DNA of 29,797 bases from a virus, in IMG/VR virus record IMGVR_UViG_3300020159_001056, positions 1-29,797 of that record. One strand, 5' to 3'. How positions within the stretch are numbered: the first letter of the stretch is position 1; every line of letters starts with the position of its first letter. Below the pieces are notes generated by a model. It saw nothing but the letters and a program-made list of their open reading frames with translations, was not told where the DNA came from and ran no database searches. The position numbers were made by a program, and so were the translations under genes. This document shows positions 18,015-26,578 of this stretch, in pieces.

Positions 18015-19013
18015 ATGAACGAAACACAATCACAGCCTGACGCCGGGAGTCAGGAGGCAGGCAGTACACCCGTTGCACAGAAACTCGGTTTGCTGGACCA
18101 GCAAAGTCTTAGTGACCTGCTCAAGTCTGGTTTCCTTGACGAGAAGGAGGCGGCTCCCGCCACAGAGGAGAAGGTTGAACCTATAGCTGAGACTGAGGAG
18201 CCAATTGTGGACTCGGAAGCTGAAGCAGAGGTGGAAGCCGATCAGCCCATTGAAGAAGAAGCTGAAGCTGAAGAAAGTTCGTTAAGCAAGGGTGTCCAGA
18301 AGCGCATCAACAAATTGGTTGCTGCGAAGAAGGCCGCTCAAGCTGAACTGGAAGCGCAAAAGTCGCGTTTGTCTGAACTGCAAAAAGAACTGGAGACTGC
18401 AAAGTCCTCAGTGCCGGCAAGACAGGTGGACGTATCTGATGTTGTCGAGCGTTTGTCCACACTTGAACAGGTGAAGGAAGAGCGCCAGAGAGCATTGGAA
18501 GTCATTATGTGGTGCGAAGAGAACCCGGATGGTGGAGTCATCACCCTGCCCGATGGCACGGAGAAGGATCTTACCGACCAAGAAGTTCGCAGCATGAAAA
18601 GACTGGCAATTCGGCGCAAGGAAATCGAGCTGCCCGCCCGCGCAGAATATCTGCAACAGCAGTCCTACGTCGAGGGTGAAGTGGTGAAAGACTTTCCTTG
18701 GTGGAGCAAGCCAGAGACTGAGGAGTATCAAACTGCTCAACAGATTCTGCGTGAGTTCCCAGAGCTGAAGAAGCGCCGGGCAGATTGGAAACATGTAGCT
18801 GGATTATTAGTTATGGGAATCAAAACCTACGGCGAAAAGAAAGCACAAAAGAAACCAACTGCACCGATCAAACGCGCCCCTGCTCAACCGTCGATTAAGG
18901 CGGCACCAGCAAGGACGACCCAGACGGACCTTCAGAAGGCTAAGCAATCGTTCATTCGGAACAATTCAAGAGATGGGATGACTGACGTAATCAAAGCAAT
19001 GGGACTTGTGTAA
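18015..19013 (+). CDS. capsid scaffolding protein
   Basis: The 332-residue protein sits immediately before the major capsid gene. ATG 18015 is preferred to a TTG at 18000. Residues about 40-88 are strongly acidic (E-A-E-A-E-V-E-A-D). A coiled coil follows at about 90-135 (V-Q-K-R-I-N-K-L-V-A-A-K-K-A-A-Q-A-E-L). The C-terminus is basic, rich in K, A and P, and ends in a helix. An acidic, helical, coiled-coil protein with a basic C-terminal capsid-binding end is the standard plan of phage scaffolds, which shape the prohead and are then expelled or cleaved. No protease gene is visible nearby. Confidence 0.75.
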   Translation: MNETQSQPDAGSQEAGSTPVAQKLGLLDQQSLSDLLKSGFLDEKEAAPATEEKVEPIAETEEPIVDSEAEAEVEADQPIEEEAEAEESSLSKGVQKRINKLVAAKKAAQAELEAQKSRLSELQKELETAKSSVPARQVDVSDVVERLSTLEQVKEERQRALEVIMWCEENPDGGVITLPDGTEKDLTDQEVRSMKRLAIRRKEIELPARAEYLQQQSYVEGEVVKDFPWWSKPETEEYQTAQQILREFPELKKRRADWKHVAGLLVMGIKTYGEKKAQKKPTAPIKRAPAQPSIKAAPARTTQTDLQKAKQSFIRNNSRDGMTDVIKAMGLV

Positions 19014-19047
19014 GTCCTTAACAATCAAACGCAGTTTACTCTTACTT

Positions 19048-20103
19048 ATGGCTATTCTTACTGAACCCCAACTTAGCGGTCGCGGTCTACGCGAAGACTT
19101 GATGGACATGATTGCGCTCGTTGACGCAAAGGATACTCCCTTTACGTCGATGGCTCGCAAAGGCAGCAAGCCCGGGAATATGTACTTCCGCTGGCAGTCT
19201 GACTCGCTTCCTACCCCTCAGGTAGGTGGTGTGGTTGACGGCACGGACGTTTCCACCTACGACAACTACGTCGTTGGCTACCGCGCTGAACTCGCCAACT
19301 ACGCGCAGGTTTTCCGGCGTGCAGTGCGCGTGTCCCGCCTCACTCAGGACATCGCTGATGTCGCAGGTGTGCGTGACGAACTGGCTGACAACGTCAGCAA
19401 GGGGATCACTGGCATCAAGCGTGACATGGAAGCGACCTTCACGTCGAACCAGCTCTCGCAGCAGGACAACGGCACGACTCAGGCTTACCGCACCGCTGGT
19501 GTGCAGACCTGGATCAGCACCGCTGGTACTGGAACGCCAACTCCTGGAGACATTCCTTCGATCTTCCGTACTCCTTCGACCTCGATCCTCACTGGTGCAT
19601 CCAGCGGGTTGACGGACGCAGGTGTGCAGGGGCTTCTGAAGTCGATCTTCGACCAGACTGGCCACTACACCAGCTTCGACGCCATCGTCGGAACGGACCT
19701 TAAGCGTGCCTTCACCGGCCTGCTCGGGACCACGGCTCTGACCACGGTCAGCAACTCCAGCAACACGCTTGCTGCTGGTGCGACCAAGGTGCAGACCTTC
19801 CAGCGTGACGCTGCTGCTGACACCTTCATCCAGAGCTTGGATGTGTTCCAGGGTGACTTCGGAACGGTGCGTCTGCATCCTTCCACGTTCATCGGAACTG
19901 TGTCTGGCACGAGCTGGACGCCTACGCCTTACAAAGGCCTTGTGCTCGACATGAACCTCATCGAGGTTCGCTACGGCGGAAACGTCGCTAACGTCACCGC
20001 ACTGCCAGATTACGGTGGTGGTCCTGCTCGCCTCATCGAAGCCGTCGCTGGCTTGGTTGTTGGCAACCCGCTCGGCCTCGGGAAATTCGACTACTCCTCC
20101 TAG
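19048..20103 (+). CDS. major capsid protein, SU10/DUF5309-like
   Basis: The 351-residue shell protein starts at ATG 19048 (M-A-I-L-T-E-P-Q-L-S-G-R). Its N-terminal region, G-L-R-E-D-L-M-D-M-I-A-L-V-D followed by T-P-F-T-S-M-A-R-K-G-S, together with the later Y-R-A-E-L-A-N-Y-A-Q-V-F-R-R, matches the SU10-type (DUF5309) HK97-fold capsid family. The order scaffold then capsid is standard. GC content and codon use are more even here than in flanking genes, as expected for a highly expressed gene. The C-terminus ends in a beta-rich segment (Y-G-G-G-P-A-R-L-I-E-A-V). Confidence 0.85.
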   Translation: MAILTEPQLSGRGLREDLMDMIALVDAKDTPFTSMARKGSKPGNMYFRWQSDSLPTPQVGGVVDGTDVSTYDNYVVGYRAELANYAQVFRRAVRVSRLTQDIADVAGVRDELADNVSKGITGIKRDMEATFTSNQLSQQDNGTTQAYRTAGVQTWISTAGTGTPTPGDIPSIFRTPSTSILTGASSGLTDAGVQGLLKSIFDQTGHYTSFDAIVGTDLKRAFTGLLGTTALTTVSNSSNTLAAGATKVQTFQRDAAADTFIQSLDVFQGDFGTVRLHPSTFIGTVSGTSWTPTPYKGLVLDMNLIEVRYGGNVANVTALPDYGGGPARLIEAVAGLVVGNPLGLGKFDYSS

Positions 20104-20119
20104 TAGTTGTTGATCAGTG

Positions 20120-20219
20120 ACACCTACTTAGTGGTGTGACAGCCGGGAGAGACCGGCAGCGACACCTGCGTGGTTTGACCTTATCGGGCTAGAAGTGGTG
20201 TGACAGCCGGAGAGACGGC
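20120..20219 (+). ncRNA. tandem two-hairpin RNA element with GAGAGA loops (pair B)
   Basis: Copy 3: ACACC 20120-20124 pairs with GGTGT 20133-20137, then GCCGG 20142-20146 with CCGGC 20153-20157 over loop GAGAGA. Copy 4: ACACC 20162-20166 with GGTGT 20197-20201, then GCCG 20206-20209 with CGGC 20216-20219 over GAGAGA. The linker is GACA in both; counted from GGTG it reads TGAC as in pair A. Stems differ from pair A at 1812-1917 by paired changes. Each GGTGT could instead pair with the ACACC (or CACC at 20219-20222) that follows, so alternative folds exist. It ends 11 bases before the next ATG. Confidence 0.7.
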
Positions 20220-20230
20220 ACCATTTTAAT

Positions 20231-20575
20231 ATGATTACAATCCCTACTGACTTAGTGCCTCAACTTGAACAAGAGTTGCGTAAAGGCTGGCAAAAGAACC
20301 GCATTGAAGCGGAAGTGCAGGCCAAGCAAAACGAAAAGATCAATAAGCAGAAGCACAGGTCAATTGAGGGGTTGGGTCAACTGACTGCTCGTATACCTCC
20401 CACAGCTTACCACTTTTGGGGCCAAAAGCTCGGATATGAATGCTGGAACGATAAAGCGTTCATGGATGAGTTTTTGCGTGACAATCCTGAGTGCCGAGTC
20501 AATAGTGGAGGGACCAAAGAAATCCATGTTGGCTGGACGCCGACAAATGTTCGTTCCCGCACCGTTTATCAATGA
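20231..20575 (+). CDS. hypothetical protein after the capsid gene
   Basis: The 114-residue protein has a helical, charged first half (V-P-Q-L-E-Q-E-L-R-K-G-W-Q-K-N-R-I-E-A-E-V) and a more globular second half (T-A-Y-H-F-W-G-Q-K-L-G-Y-E-C-W). It ends with basic residues. It is preceded by the tandem RNA element and overlaps the next gene by four bases. Position suggests a virion or assembly protein, but no family is recognised. It shares no similarity with the other protein behind the same RNA element (1936-2250). Confidence 0.55.
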   Translation: MITIPTDLVPQLEQELRKGWQKNRIEAEVQAKQNEKINKQKHRSIEGLGQLTARIPPTAYHFWGQKLGYECWNDKAFMDEFLRDNPECRVNSGGTKEIHVGWTPTNVRSRTVYQ

Positions 20576-21780
20576 AGACCGTTCCGTTTAGCGACATTCT
20601 TGCTTCTGTCTGCCAGCTTGTTGGCTTGGACCGCACTACGCTAAACGATAAGGCATTTGGGGCAATCCGCGACTTTACAGGACGCCGGCTTACTGTGATC
20701 TGGGACCGCGAGGAGTGGCCTGATGTGCAAAGATACATGTACACATGGCCTGGGATGCCTGTGCAGTCGATATTGGCTGCTACAAACATTCTTGCAACCG
20801 AGACAGACGAATTCCTCGACACTGAAGACTCGGAAAACATTCTTACGCAAAATCAGGCAAACACGAACACGACGCGGATTAACTTTGACACGAACTTCAA
20901 GCGGATTTACCTGCAAGATTTCTTGCATGACAGGTACAAGCTTGGAACAGTAGGAGAATCTTACGTCAAGTTTCTGAACCCTTTTTATGGGTCTGTGGAT
21001 GGTGGGCCGTTAACGTCTGTTAGCGAGAATCAGTACAACTTTACATACTCAACTGCCACTGATGATCTTGGCCAGTATATTACTGGGATTGACATTGAGA
21101 CAGACTTTACAAACACAAACTACTTCACTTACGCAGGGCCGAACTCGCCCCTAGCAACTAAAGTGTTGTTCATGGATAACCAGCAGTTGCTTATCCAGAT
21201 TCCCCAGGGATCACTGCAAGGTTTGGCGATTTACACGAATGACCCGCGTCAGACTACCAGGGCCATCCCGCTGCCGTTCATTGCGGAAGACTTTGCTGAC
21301 CAGACGCCACAGACGTTTGGTGATGACGTTAATTACCTGCGTACATTTAACACATCGAAGCAGTTTGTGCAGTACCGGCTCACGCCCCCGCGTATGTTTG
21401 GTGTGAAGTACGATCCAATCGTGACCTACACTGCCGGCTCGCAGATTTACTTTGATCTTGGACAAAACACGGGCAACTACGCAATTTCCGACAAGACCAA
21501 GGCGAGCAATGGCAATTTCTTTTTTGCCAACACAAACGTATCGGCAGGCGTAACGCCATCAAGTCAAACATCTGAGATCTGGCAGATTCTTGAGATTCCA
21601 GCCAGGTTCAGAGACTACTTGGCGAACTCAGTGTCCGCTGATTTCCTTAAGTCTGAAGGGCGCATTGAAGAAGCTGTCACGCTTGAGCAGCTCGCTGAGA
21701 CAGCCATCCAGCAGCAGATTGACGTACTTATCCGCCAGCAGGCGCAGAACCAGCGTCTAAACATGGCTTACACCTACTAA
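20572..21780 (+). CDS. putative head-tail connector / virion structural protein
   Basis: The 402-residue protein begins with a helical segment (F-S-D-I-L-A-S-V-C-Q-L-V-G-L and F-G-A-I-R-D-F-T-G-R-R-L). It continues with a long beta-rich body and ends with a helical Q-rich tail (A-E-T-A-I-Q-Q-Q-I-D-V-L-I-R-Q-Q-A-Q-N-Q). A helical N-terminus of this type is seen in neck or adaptor proteins. It is the only large gene between capsid and fibres, so it may combine adaptor and tail functions. This is inferred from position; no sequence family is recognised. Confidence 0.5.
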   Translation: MKTVPFSDILASVCQLVGLDRTTLNDKAFGAIRDFTGRRLTVIWDREEWPDVQRYMYTWPGMPVQSILAATNILATETDEFLDTEDSENILTQNQANTNTTRINFDTNFKRIYLQDFLHDRYKLGTVGESYVKFLNPFYGSVDGGPLTSVSENQYNFTYSTATDDLGQYITGIDIETDFTNTNYFTYAGPNSPLATKVLFMDNQQLLIQIPQGSLQGLAIYTNDPRQTTRAIPLPFIAEDFADQTPQTFGDDVNYLRTFNTSKQFVQYRLTPPRMFGVKYDPIVTYTAGSQIYFDLGQNTGNYAISDKTKASNGNFFFANTNVSAGVTPSSQTSEIWQILEIPARFRDYLANSVSADFLKSEGRIEEAVTLEQLAETAIQQQIDVLIRQQAQNQRLNMAYTY

Positions 21781-21781
21781 G

Positions 21782-21979
21782 ATGATTACGCGATTTCTAA
21801 GGAAACGGAATAATAATACCGCGCTTGATGCAAACAAGAATTTTGCTCGCATTCAAGTCAGGGGCAATTCACAAACGTTTCAATACAAGAAGATAGACAT
21901 TCCATCATCTTCTCGTCTCTTGACACAAGCAGATGATTTTCTTAATACTGAAGCTAGTCAGCGCATTAACATTGGTTAA
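21782..21979 (+). CDS. small hypothetical protein before the fibre genes
   Basis: The 65-residue basic protein starts one base after the previous stop. It contains N-F-A-R-I-Q-V-R-G-N-S-Q-T-F-Q-Y-K-K-I-D-I-P and ends L-N-T-E-A-S-Q-R-I-N-I-G. It is followed after three bases by the first fibre-like gene, so it may be a small tail or neck component. No family is recognised. Confidence 0.5.
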   Translation: MITRFLRKRNNNTALDANKNFARIQVRGNSQTFQYKKIDIPSSSRLLTQADDFLNTEASQRINIG

Positions 21980-21982
21980 ACC

Positions 21983-22705
21983 ATGAGCATTAGAATTTCC
22001 AACCTTGAAGCAGCCGTTGCTGTAAACAATGAGGATCTTGTTCCCATTGTACAAAATGGTACAACCAAAAAAGCGACCGCTGATCTAATCCGTCCCATAT
22101 TTGGAACTGCTGCTGGAACAGTTTGCCAAGGGAACGATCCTCGTTTGATTGATTCTCGTACACCAAGCGGTCCAGCTAGCGGCGACCTGACTGGAGATTA
22201 TCCCGGCCCTGCTCTGACGACAACTGGTGTTGTCGCGCTCACTTATGGATCTGCAAGTCAGATTCCCCAGTTCACTGTAGACGCAAAAGGACGAATCACA
22301 AGTGCAACTACTGTTTCGCTTAGCCCATTAAGCAGTCCAACAATCAACAGTCCAACAATCAACAACGGCACATTTAACGGTTACGTCGAAGGAAACACGA
22401 ATATTGGCACTGTTGGCGCATCTGCAACTCTTAGCATTTCCAGCAGCACTGTGCTTACGGCTACGCTTACGGCTGGAACGGCCACGACGTTCACGATGCC
22501 AGCAGCAGCAGCAGGGAAAGCGTTTACATTGTATCTCAAGCAGCCTGCGTCTGGAGCCGTTGGTTCAGCTACGTTTACTGGCGTCAAATGGCAGAATGGC
22601 GGCGCTCCTGTTATCACTGGGTTAAACGGCAGACTAGACATTCTTCCGTTTGTCTCCGATGGAGTTAACTGGTACGGATCTTTCGTTCAAAATTTCGAAT
22701 ACTAA
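21983..22705 (+). CDS. short tail-fibre-like protein
   Basis: The 240-residue protein opens with I-S-N-L-E-A-A-V-A-V-N-N-E-D-L-V-P-I-V-Q-N-G-T-T-K-K-A-T, closely parallel to the start of the next, much larger fibre. G-D-L-T-G-D-Y-P-G-P near residue 67 is a motif of phage fibres. A low-complexity S/T/P stretch and a beta-rich C-terminal domain (A-A-G-K-A-F-T-L-Y-L-K-Q and G-R-L-D-I-L-P-F-V-S-D-G-V-N-W-Y) follow. The shared N-terminus probably attaches both fibres to the same virion site. Confidence 0.65.
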   Translation: MSIRISNLEAAVAVNNEDLVPIVQNGTTKKATADLIRPIFGTAAGTVCQGNDPRLIDSRTPSGPASGDLTGDYPGPALTTTGVVALTYGSASQIPQFTVDAKGRITSATTVSLSPLSSPTINSPTINNGTFNGYVEGNTNIGTVGASATLSISSSTVLTATLTAGTATTFTMPAAAAGKAFTLYLKQPASGAVGSATFTGVKWQNGGAPVITGLNGRLDILPFVSDGVNWYGSFVQNFEY

Positions 22706-22711
22706 GTCGCT

Positions 22712-25700
22712 ATGTCTGACATTAAAATATCTCAACTTCCCGTAGCCAATATAGTCAACGATGCGGATATCGTTGTCTTGAACCAAGGTGGCGACACCAA
22801 GACTGCTGCGAAGAGCCTTATCGTTGCCGGACTAGCTACGACGGACCAAGTATCCGGGTTTACAAATAGCGCCCAAGTAGAAGCACTCGCTTCCGCTCAG
22901 ATCGCTGCGATTACACCTGCGAGCATCGGTGCTTTTGCTACGAGTGATGTCATTGCTATTAGCAACGGCGGAACCGGGGCAACCGACGCTGTAAGCGCGT
23001 TGACCAACCTAGGAGGGATCACGTCTGCTCAAGTGCCTGCGTTTGATACGCAACAGTTGAATGGCTATGTGCTGAAGGCCGGAGACACAATGGACGGTCG
23101 CCTAATCATGGCGGCTACTACAGCGCAGGCCAAGGCAAACATTGGGGGCGCTCTTTCTGGTGTTGCAGCTCCAGCAAGTTCGATTGCAGGGGATGTTTGG
23201 GTCAGCAACCAGAGTAAGCTGACGTTTTCCCCATCCACAGGTACGGCGATAACTGTTGCTGGACTTTCACAACAAAACACGTTTAACCAAACTCAAACAA
23301 TTGGAGTTGGCGGAACTGTAAACTCGCTTACGGTTAGCAACAACGGCACAGGTCGCGCTGCTACGTTTACAGCCAATTCCACTGCACCTGCTGTTGCAAT
23401 TACGCAGTCTGGCACAGGCGCGGCGCTATCGGTGGACAGTAAGGGTATTCTGTTTTACGACGGTTCAATTCAGACTGGCGGCACAGGCCACTACATGGTG
23501 GATCTTGCTGCACCTACAAATCAAGCTGGAACCTCAAACATTGGGGTCACACCAAACACGTTTACTTACACCACTTTTGCAACGCCTCAAGTCGATGGTA
23601 TTCCTATCTCTGTGGGAAACATGGTTGTTTTCACAGCGCAATCAGACTTGAAGCAAAACGGGCCGTGGATTGTAACTTCAGTAACTCCTGGAGTTGCTGG
23701 TGCCGTGTTGACTCGTCCAACTTGGTTTACTGGCACAATCAAACAGGGCGTCACTATTAGTGCTGGAGCTGGCAATACACGGTTTGGGCAGATTTATAAT
23801 GTTGGCAAGTCCACCAGCGGATCAGTTGTGGTTGGCTCAAGCGACATTTCTGTCTCTGTTGTCAACTACAACCAGAACGCGCTTACCACGGCGCAGATTT
23901 CGGGATTTGCAACCACGGCACAGCTTGGCGGTTACGCGACTACTTCGCAGATTGTTGGGATTGCGACAACCTCACAGTTATCTGGGTTTGCCACAACTGA
24001 GCAACTCAGTGGCTACGCAACCACAACTCAGCTTGATGCGCTTCAACCTGCGTTGACATCTTCCGCGCCCCTTGCGCTTTCGCAGGGTGGCACAGGAGCA
24101 ACGACTGCGGTCGCTGCGTTGTCTAATCTTGGGGCGTTGTCTGCGACTGCCGCTGCTGGCGGAGATCTGTCTGGCAACTACCCGAACCCAACGGTGGCGA
24201 AGATTCAGGGGTATGCGCTATCCTCTAGTGCGCCAGCAAGCGGACAAGTGTTGACATGGGATGGATCTGCATGGACGGCTACAGCCCCTGCTGCTGGCGG
24301 GTCTGGCGGAGGTGGAGTGCTGTTCTACTTCAATTATGGCACAAACCCGGATGCACCTGCTCCTGGCGGGTCAAAAGAACTTGGGCGTACCGCTGAAGTT
24401 GCGCAGACAAGCGTCACTAGTGGCACGCTAACCACTGGCGTGTGGACTGAGATTGCTGGGTTTGTCTCGGACACGCTGGATCCAAATCTTGAGTTTTTGC
24501 CCGCTGGGCTATTTGACTTCAACGTGTGGTGCCGAGGCACAGCGAACGTAAATGCACCTACCTCGCTGCGTGTAATTGTAAACAAATGGGACGGCACAAC
24601 GTCTACGGCTATCGCTACGTCTGGCAGTGCTATCGTTAGCAACAACGGCACAAGCGTGCAGACGGCTATTTCGCTGGTTATCCCACAAACGGACATCACG
24701 GCCTCAGATCGTCTGTACATCGTCATTGAAGCTCAAGCGACTGGTTCTGGCCACACGGTTACCATTGATTTCGGTGACAGCACTCCTTCGCACGTTCACA
24801 CGACGATCCCATCTGTGGGTGGCACTGGTGTGGTGAAGGTTATTAACGGCGTTCCGCAGAACCCAGCGTCGCTCATAACTGACTCGGACGTTTCGACTGC
24901 CGCGCCCCTTGCGCTGGATAAAGTGCAGATGGGTCAGGTGAGCGTCCTTGCCGGAGACGGACTGACTGGCGGTGGCGATCTTTCGACGAGCCGCACTCTC
25001 GCACTAGCTACTACTGGGATCGCTGCTATCACGGCAGGATCATCCTCGGTTGTGCCAGTCATCACGACCAACATCTACGGGCAAATTACGGCACTCACGA
25101 CTGAGGCTATTGCTGTTAGCGGAGCAGGCACGGTAACGTCAATTACGGCTGGCACGGGGCTCACAGGTGGCACCATCACGACAGACGGCATCATTGCTCT
25201 TGAGACTGCTGGTCCAGGTGTACTGACCAACGTAGGTTCCAGCGCAGCGGTGCCAGTCATTAGCGTTGACGCTTACGGGCGCATCAGTGCGCTTGAAACG
25301 GCTTCCTTGGCTGGATTGGGCACAGTGACGAGCATTGCGATGACAAGCCAAGTGTCCGGCCTGTCCTTCTCACCAACGAGTGCAATCACTGACAATGGCA
25401 CCTTCAATCTGACTGGTACGCTTGATATCTCCAACGGCGGGACGGGTGCAACTGACGCACCATCTGCACTGAGCAACCTTGGTGGGATCACCTCGGCGTC
25501 ACTGAGCGGATTAGCGACAACGGATCAGTTGTCTGCTTACCAACCTGCGCTTACGACGGCTGCTCCGCTGGGTATCGAGCTTGGTGGAACGGGGGCTACG
25601 ACTGCACTTGCTGCGCTGACTGCACTTGGCAACATGCACTTTACTGGCGGCTGGTCGCAAACGAGTGCTGTTACAGGCACAATGGATACTGGTGTAACGC

Positions 25701-26575
25701 CAAACACGTTCACAGTAACAGCTTCCGGCGCACTGTCTGTGGATGGGGGAAGCCCAATAGCTGGAGATGTTGTGGTGTTTATTTCACAGCCTACGGCATC
25801 ACAGCATTTTGGAAGAGACAACGGTCCGTGGGTTGTGGTAAATCCCGGGGCGGCTGGGGTTCAGGCAACGTTTGTGCGCCCAGCATGGTTTAGTGGCACG
25901 GTAAAGACCGGGATGCTTGTCAGTAATCAATATGGCTCGCAGCGTACTGGGACAACGTATGGGATTCAGGGGCCGCTTACAACAACGTCTGGAGATTTCA
26001 TTAATGTTGGAACAGACATTTTAAGTGTTTTTACAGCCTATCAACGTGCTGGAAATGCCGTTACTGGAGCAAATACATATAGCGGTAGGCAGACTTTAGT
26101 TGCCAACTCAACTACAGTTAACCCAATTAACTTTAGCACAGCGGCAAACAACCTTTTGTCCACCCGCGCACTTGGCGCTCTTGAGTGGGACAACACGCAG
26201 CTTTACATTACATCATCGAGCCAGTTCGCATTGCTCAATCGCAATCCGATTGCTACGGCAACGGTGCTAATCAACGCACAAACTGGCACGACGTTCACGC
26301 CGGGACTCACAGACGCTGGTAAGCTGGTCACAGCAAGCAATGCTTCGCCAATCTCGCTGACGATCCCTGTAGATGCTACTGTGGACTTCCCTGTTGGCAC
26401 GCAGATCCTCGTGATGCAGCTTCTCGCGGGTCAGGTGACGGTGAGTGCAGTGACGCCCGGGACGACGACTGTAAGCAGCAAGAACGGCACGAAGACCTCT
26501 GGACAATATGCAGTCATTTCGCTAATCAAAGTGGCCGCAAATAGCTGGGTCGTTGGTGGCGATGCAACAACGTAA
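22712..26575 (+). CDS. long tail fibre protein
   Basis: The 1287-residue protein is a modular fibre, presumably for host recognition. An attachment-type N-terminus (K-I-S-Q-L-P-V-A-N-I-V-N-D-A-D) is followed by repeats. G-G-T-G-A-T-x-A-x-x-A-L-x-N-L-G occurs at about residues 87, 458, 908 and 958. An A-T-T-x-Q-(L/I)-x-G ladder runs at about 395-445, and T-S-I-x-x-G-T-G-L-T-G-G-type segments lie near 810. A domain around 255-395 and another around 975-1115 share T-P-N-T-F-T, G-P-W-x-V and a tryptophan-rich strand, so one duplicated the other. The C-terminus (about 1180-1287) resembles common fibre tips. No enzymatic motif is seen. Confidence 0.8.
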   Translation: MSDIKISQLPVANIVNDADIVVLNQGGDTKTAAKSLIVAGLATTDQVSGFTNSAQVEALASAQIAAITPASIGAFATSDVIAISNGGTGATDAVSALTNLGGITSAQVPAFDTQQLNGYVLKAGDTMDGRLIMAATTAQAKANIGGALSGVAAPASSIAGDVWVSNQSKLTFSPSTGTAITVAGLSQQNTFNQTQTIGVGGTVNSLTVSNNGTGRAATFTANSTAPAVAITQSGTGAALSVDSKGILFYDGSIQTGGTGHYMVDLAAPTNQAGTSNIGVTPNTFTYTTFATPQVDGIPISVGNMVVFTAQSDLKQNGPWIVTSVTPGVAGAVLTRPTWFTGTIKQGVTISAGAGNTRFGQIYNVGKSTSGSVVVGSSDISVSVVNYNQNALTTAQISGFATTAQLGGYATTSQIVGIATTSQLSGFATTEQLSGYATTTQLDALQPALTSSAPLALSQGGTGATTAVAALSNLGALSATAAAGGDLSGNYPNPTVAKIQGYALSSSAPASGQVLTWDGSAWTATAPAAGGSGGGGVLFYFNYGTNPDAPAPGGSKELGRTAEVAQTSVTSGTLTTGVWTEIAGFVSDTLDPNLEFLPAGLFDFNVWCRGTANVNAPTSLRVIVNKWDGTTSTAIATSGSAIVSNNGTSVQTAISLVIPQTDITASDRLYIVIEAQATGSGHTVTIDFGDSTPSHVHTTIPSVGGTGVVKVINGVPQNPASLITDSDVSTAAPLALDKVQMGQVSVLAGDGLTGGGDLSTSRTLALATTGIAAITAGSSSVVPVITTNIYGQITALTTEAIAVSGAGTVTSITAGTGLTGGTITTDGIIALETAGPGVLTNVGSSAAVPVISVDAYGRISALETASLAGLGTVTSIAMTSQVSGLSFSPTSAITDNGTFNLTGTLDISNGGTGATDAPSALSNLGGITSASLSGLATTDQLSAYQPALTTAAPLGIELGGTGATTALAALTALGNMHFTGGWSQTSAVTGTMDTGVTPNTFTVTASGALSVDGGSPIAGDVVVFISQPTASQHFGRDNGPWVVVNPGAAGVQATFVRPAWFSGTVKTGMLVSNQYGSQRTGTTYGIQGPLTTTSGDFINVGTDILSVFTAYQRAGNAVTGANTYSGRQTLVANSTTVNPINFSTAANNLLSTRALGALEWDNTQLYITSSSQFALLNRNPIATATVLINAQTGTTFTPGLTDAGKLVTASNASPISLTIPVDATVDFPVGTQILVMQLLAGQVTVSAVTPGTTTVSSKNGTKTSGQYAVISLIKVAANSWVVGGDATT

Positions 26576-26578
26576 TTT

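Noticed and set aside
19087-19878. 263-residue minus-strand frame opposite the capsid gene
   Set aside because: Shadow of a high-expression gene with regular codon use; no supporting start or motif.
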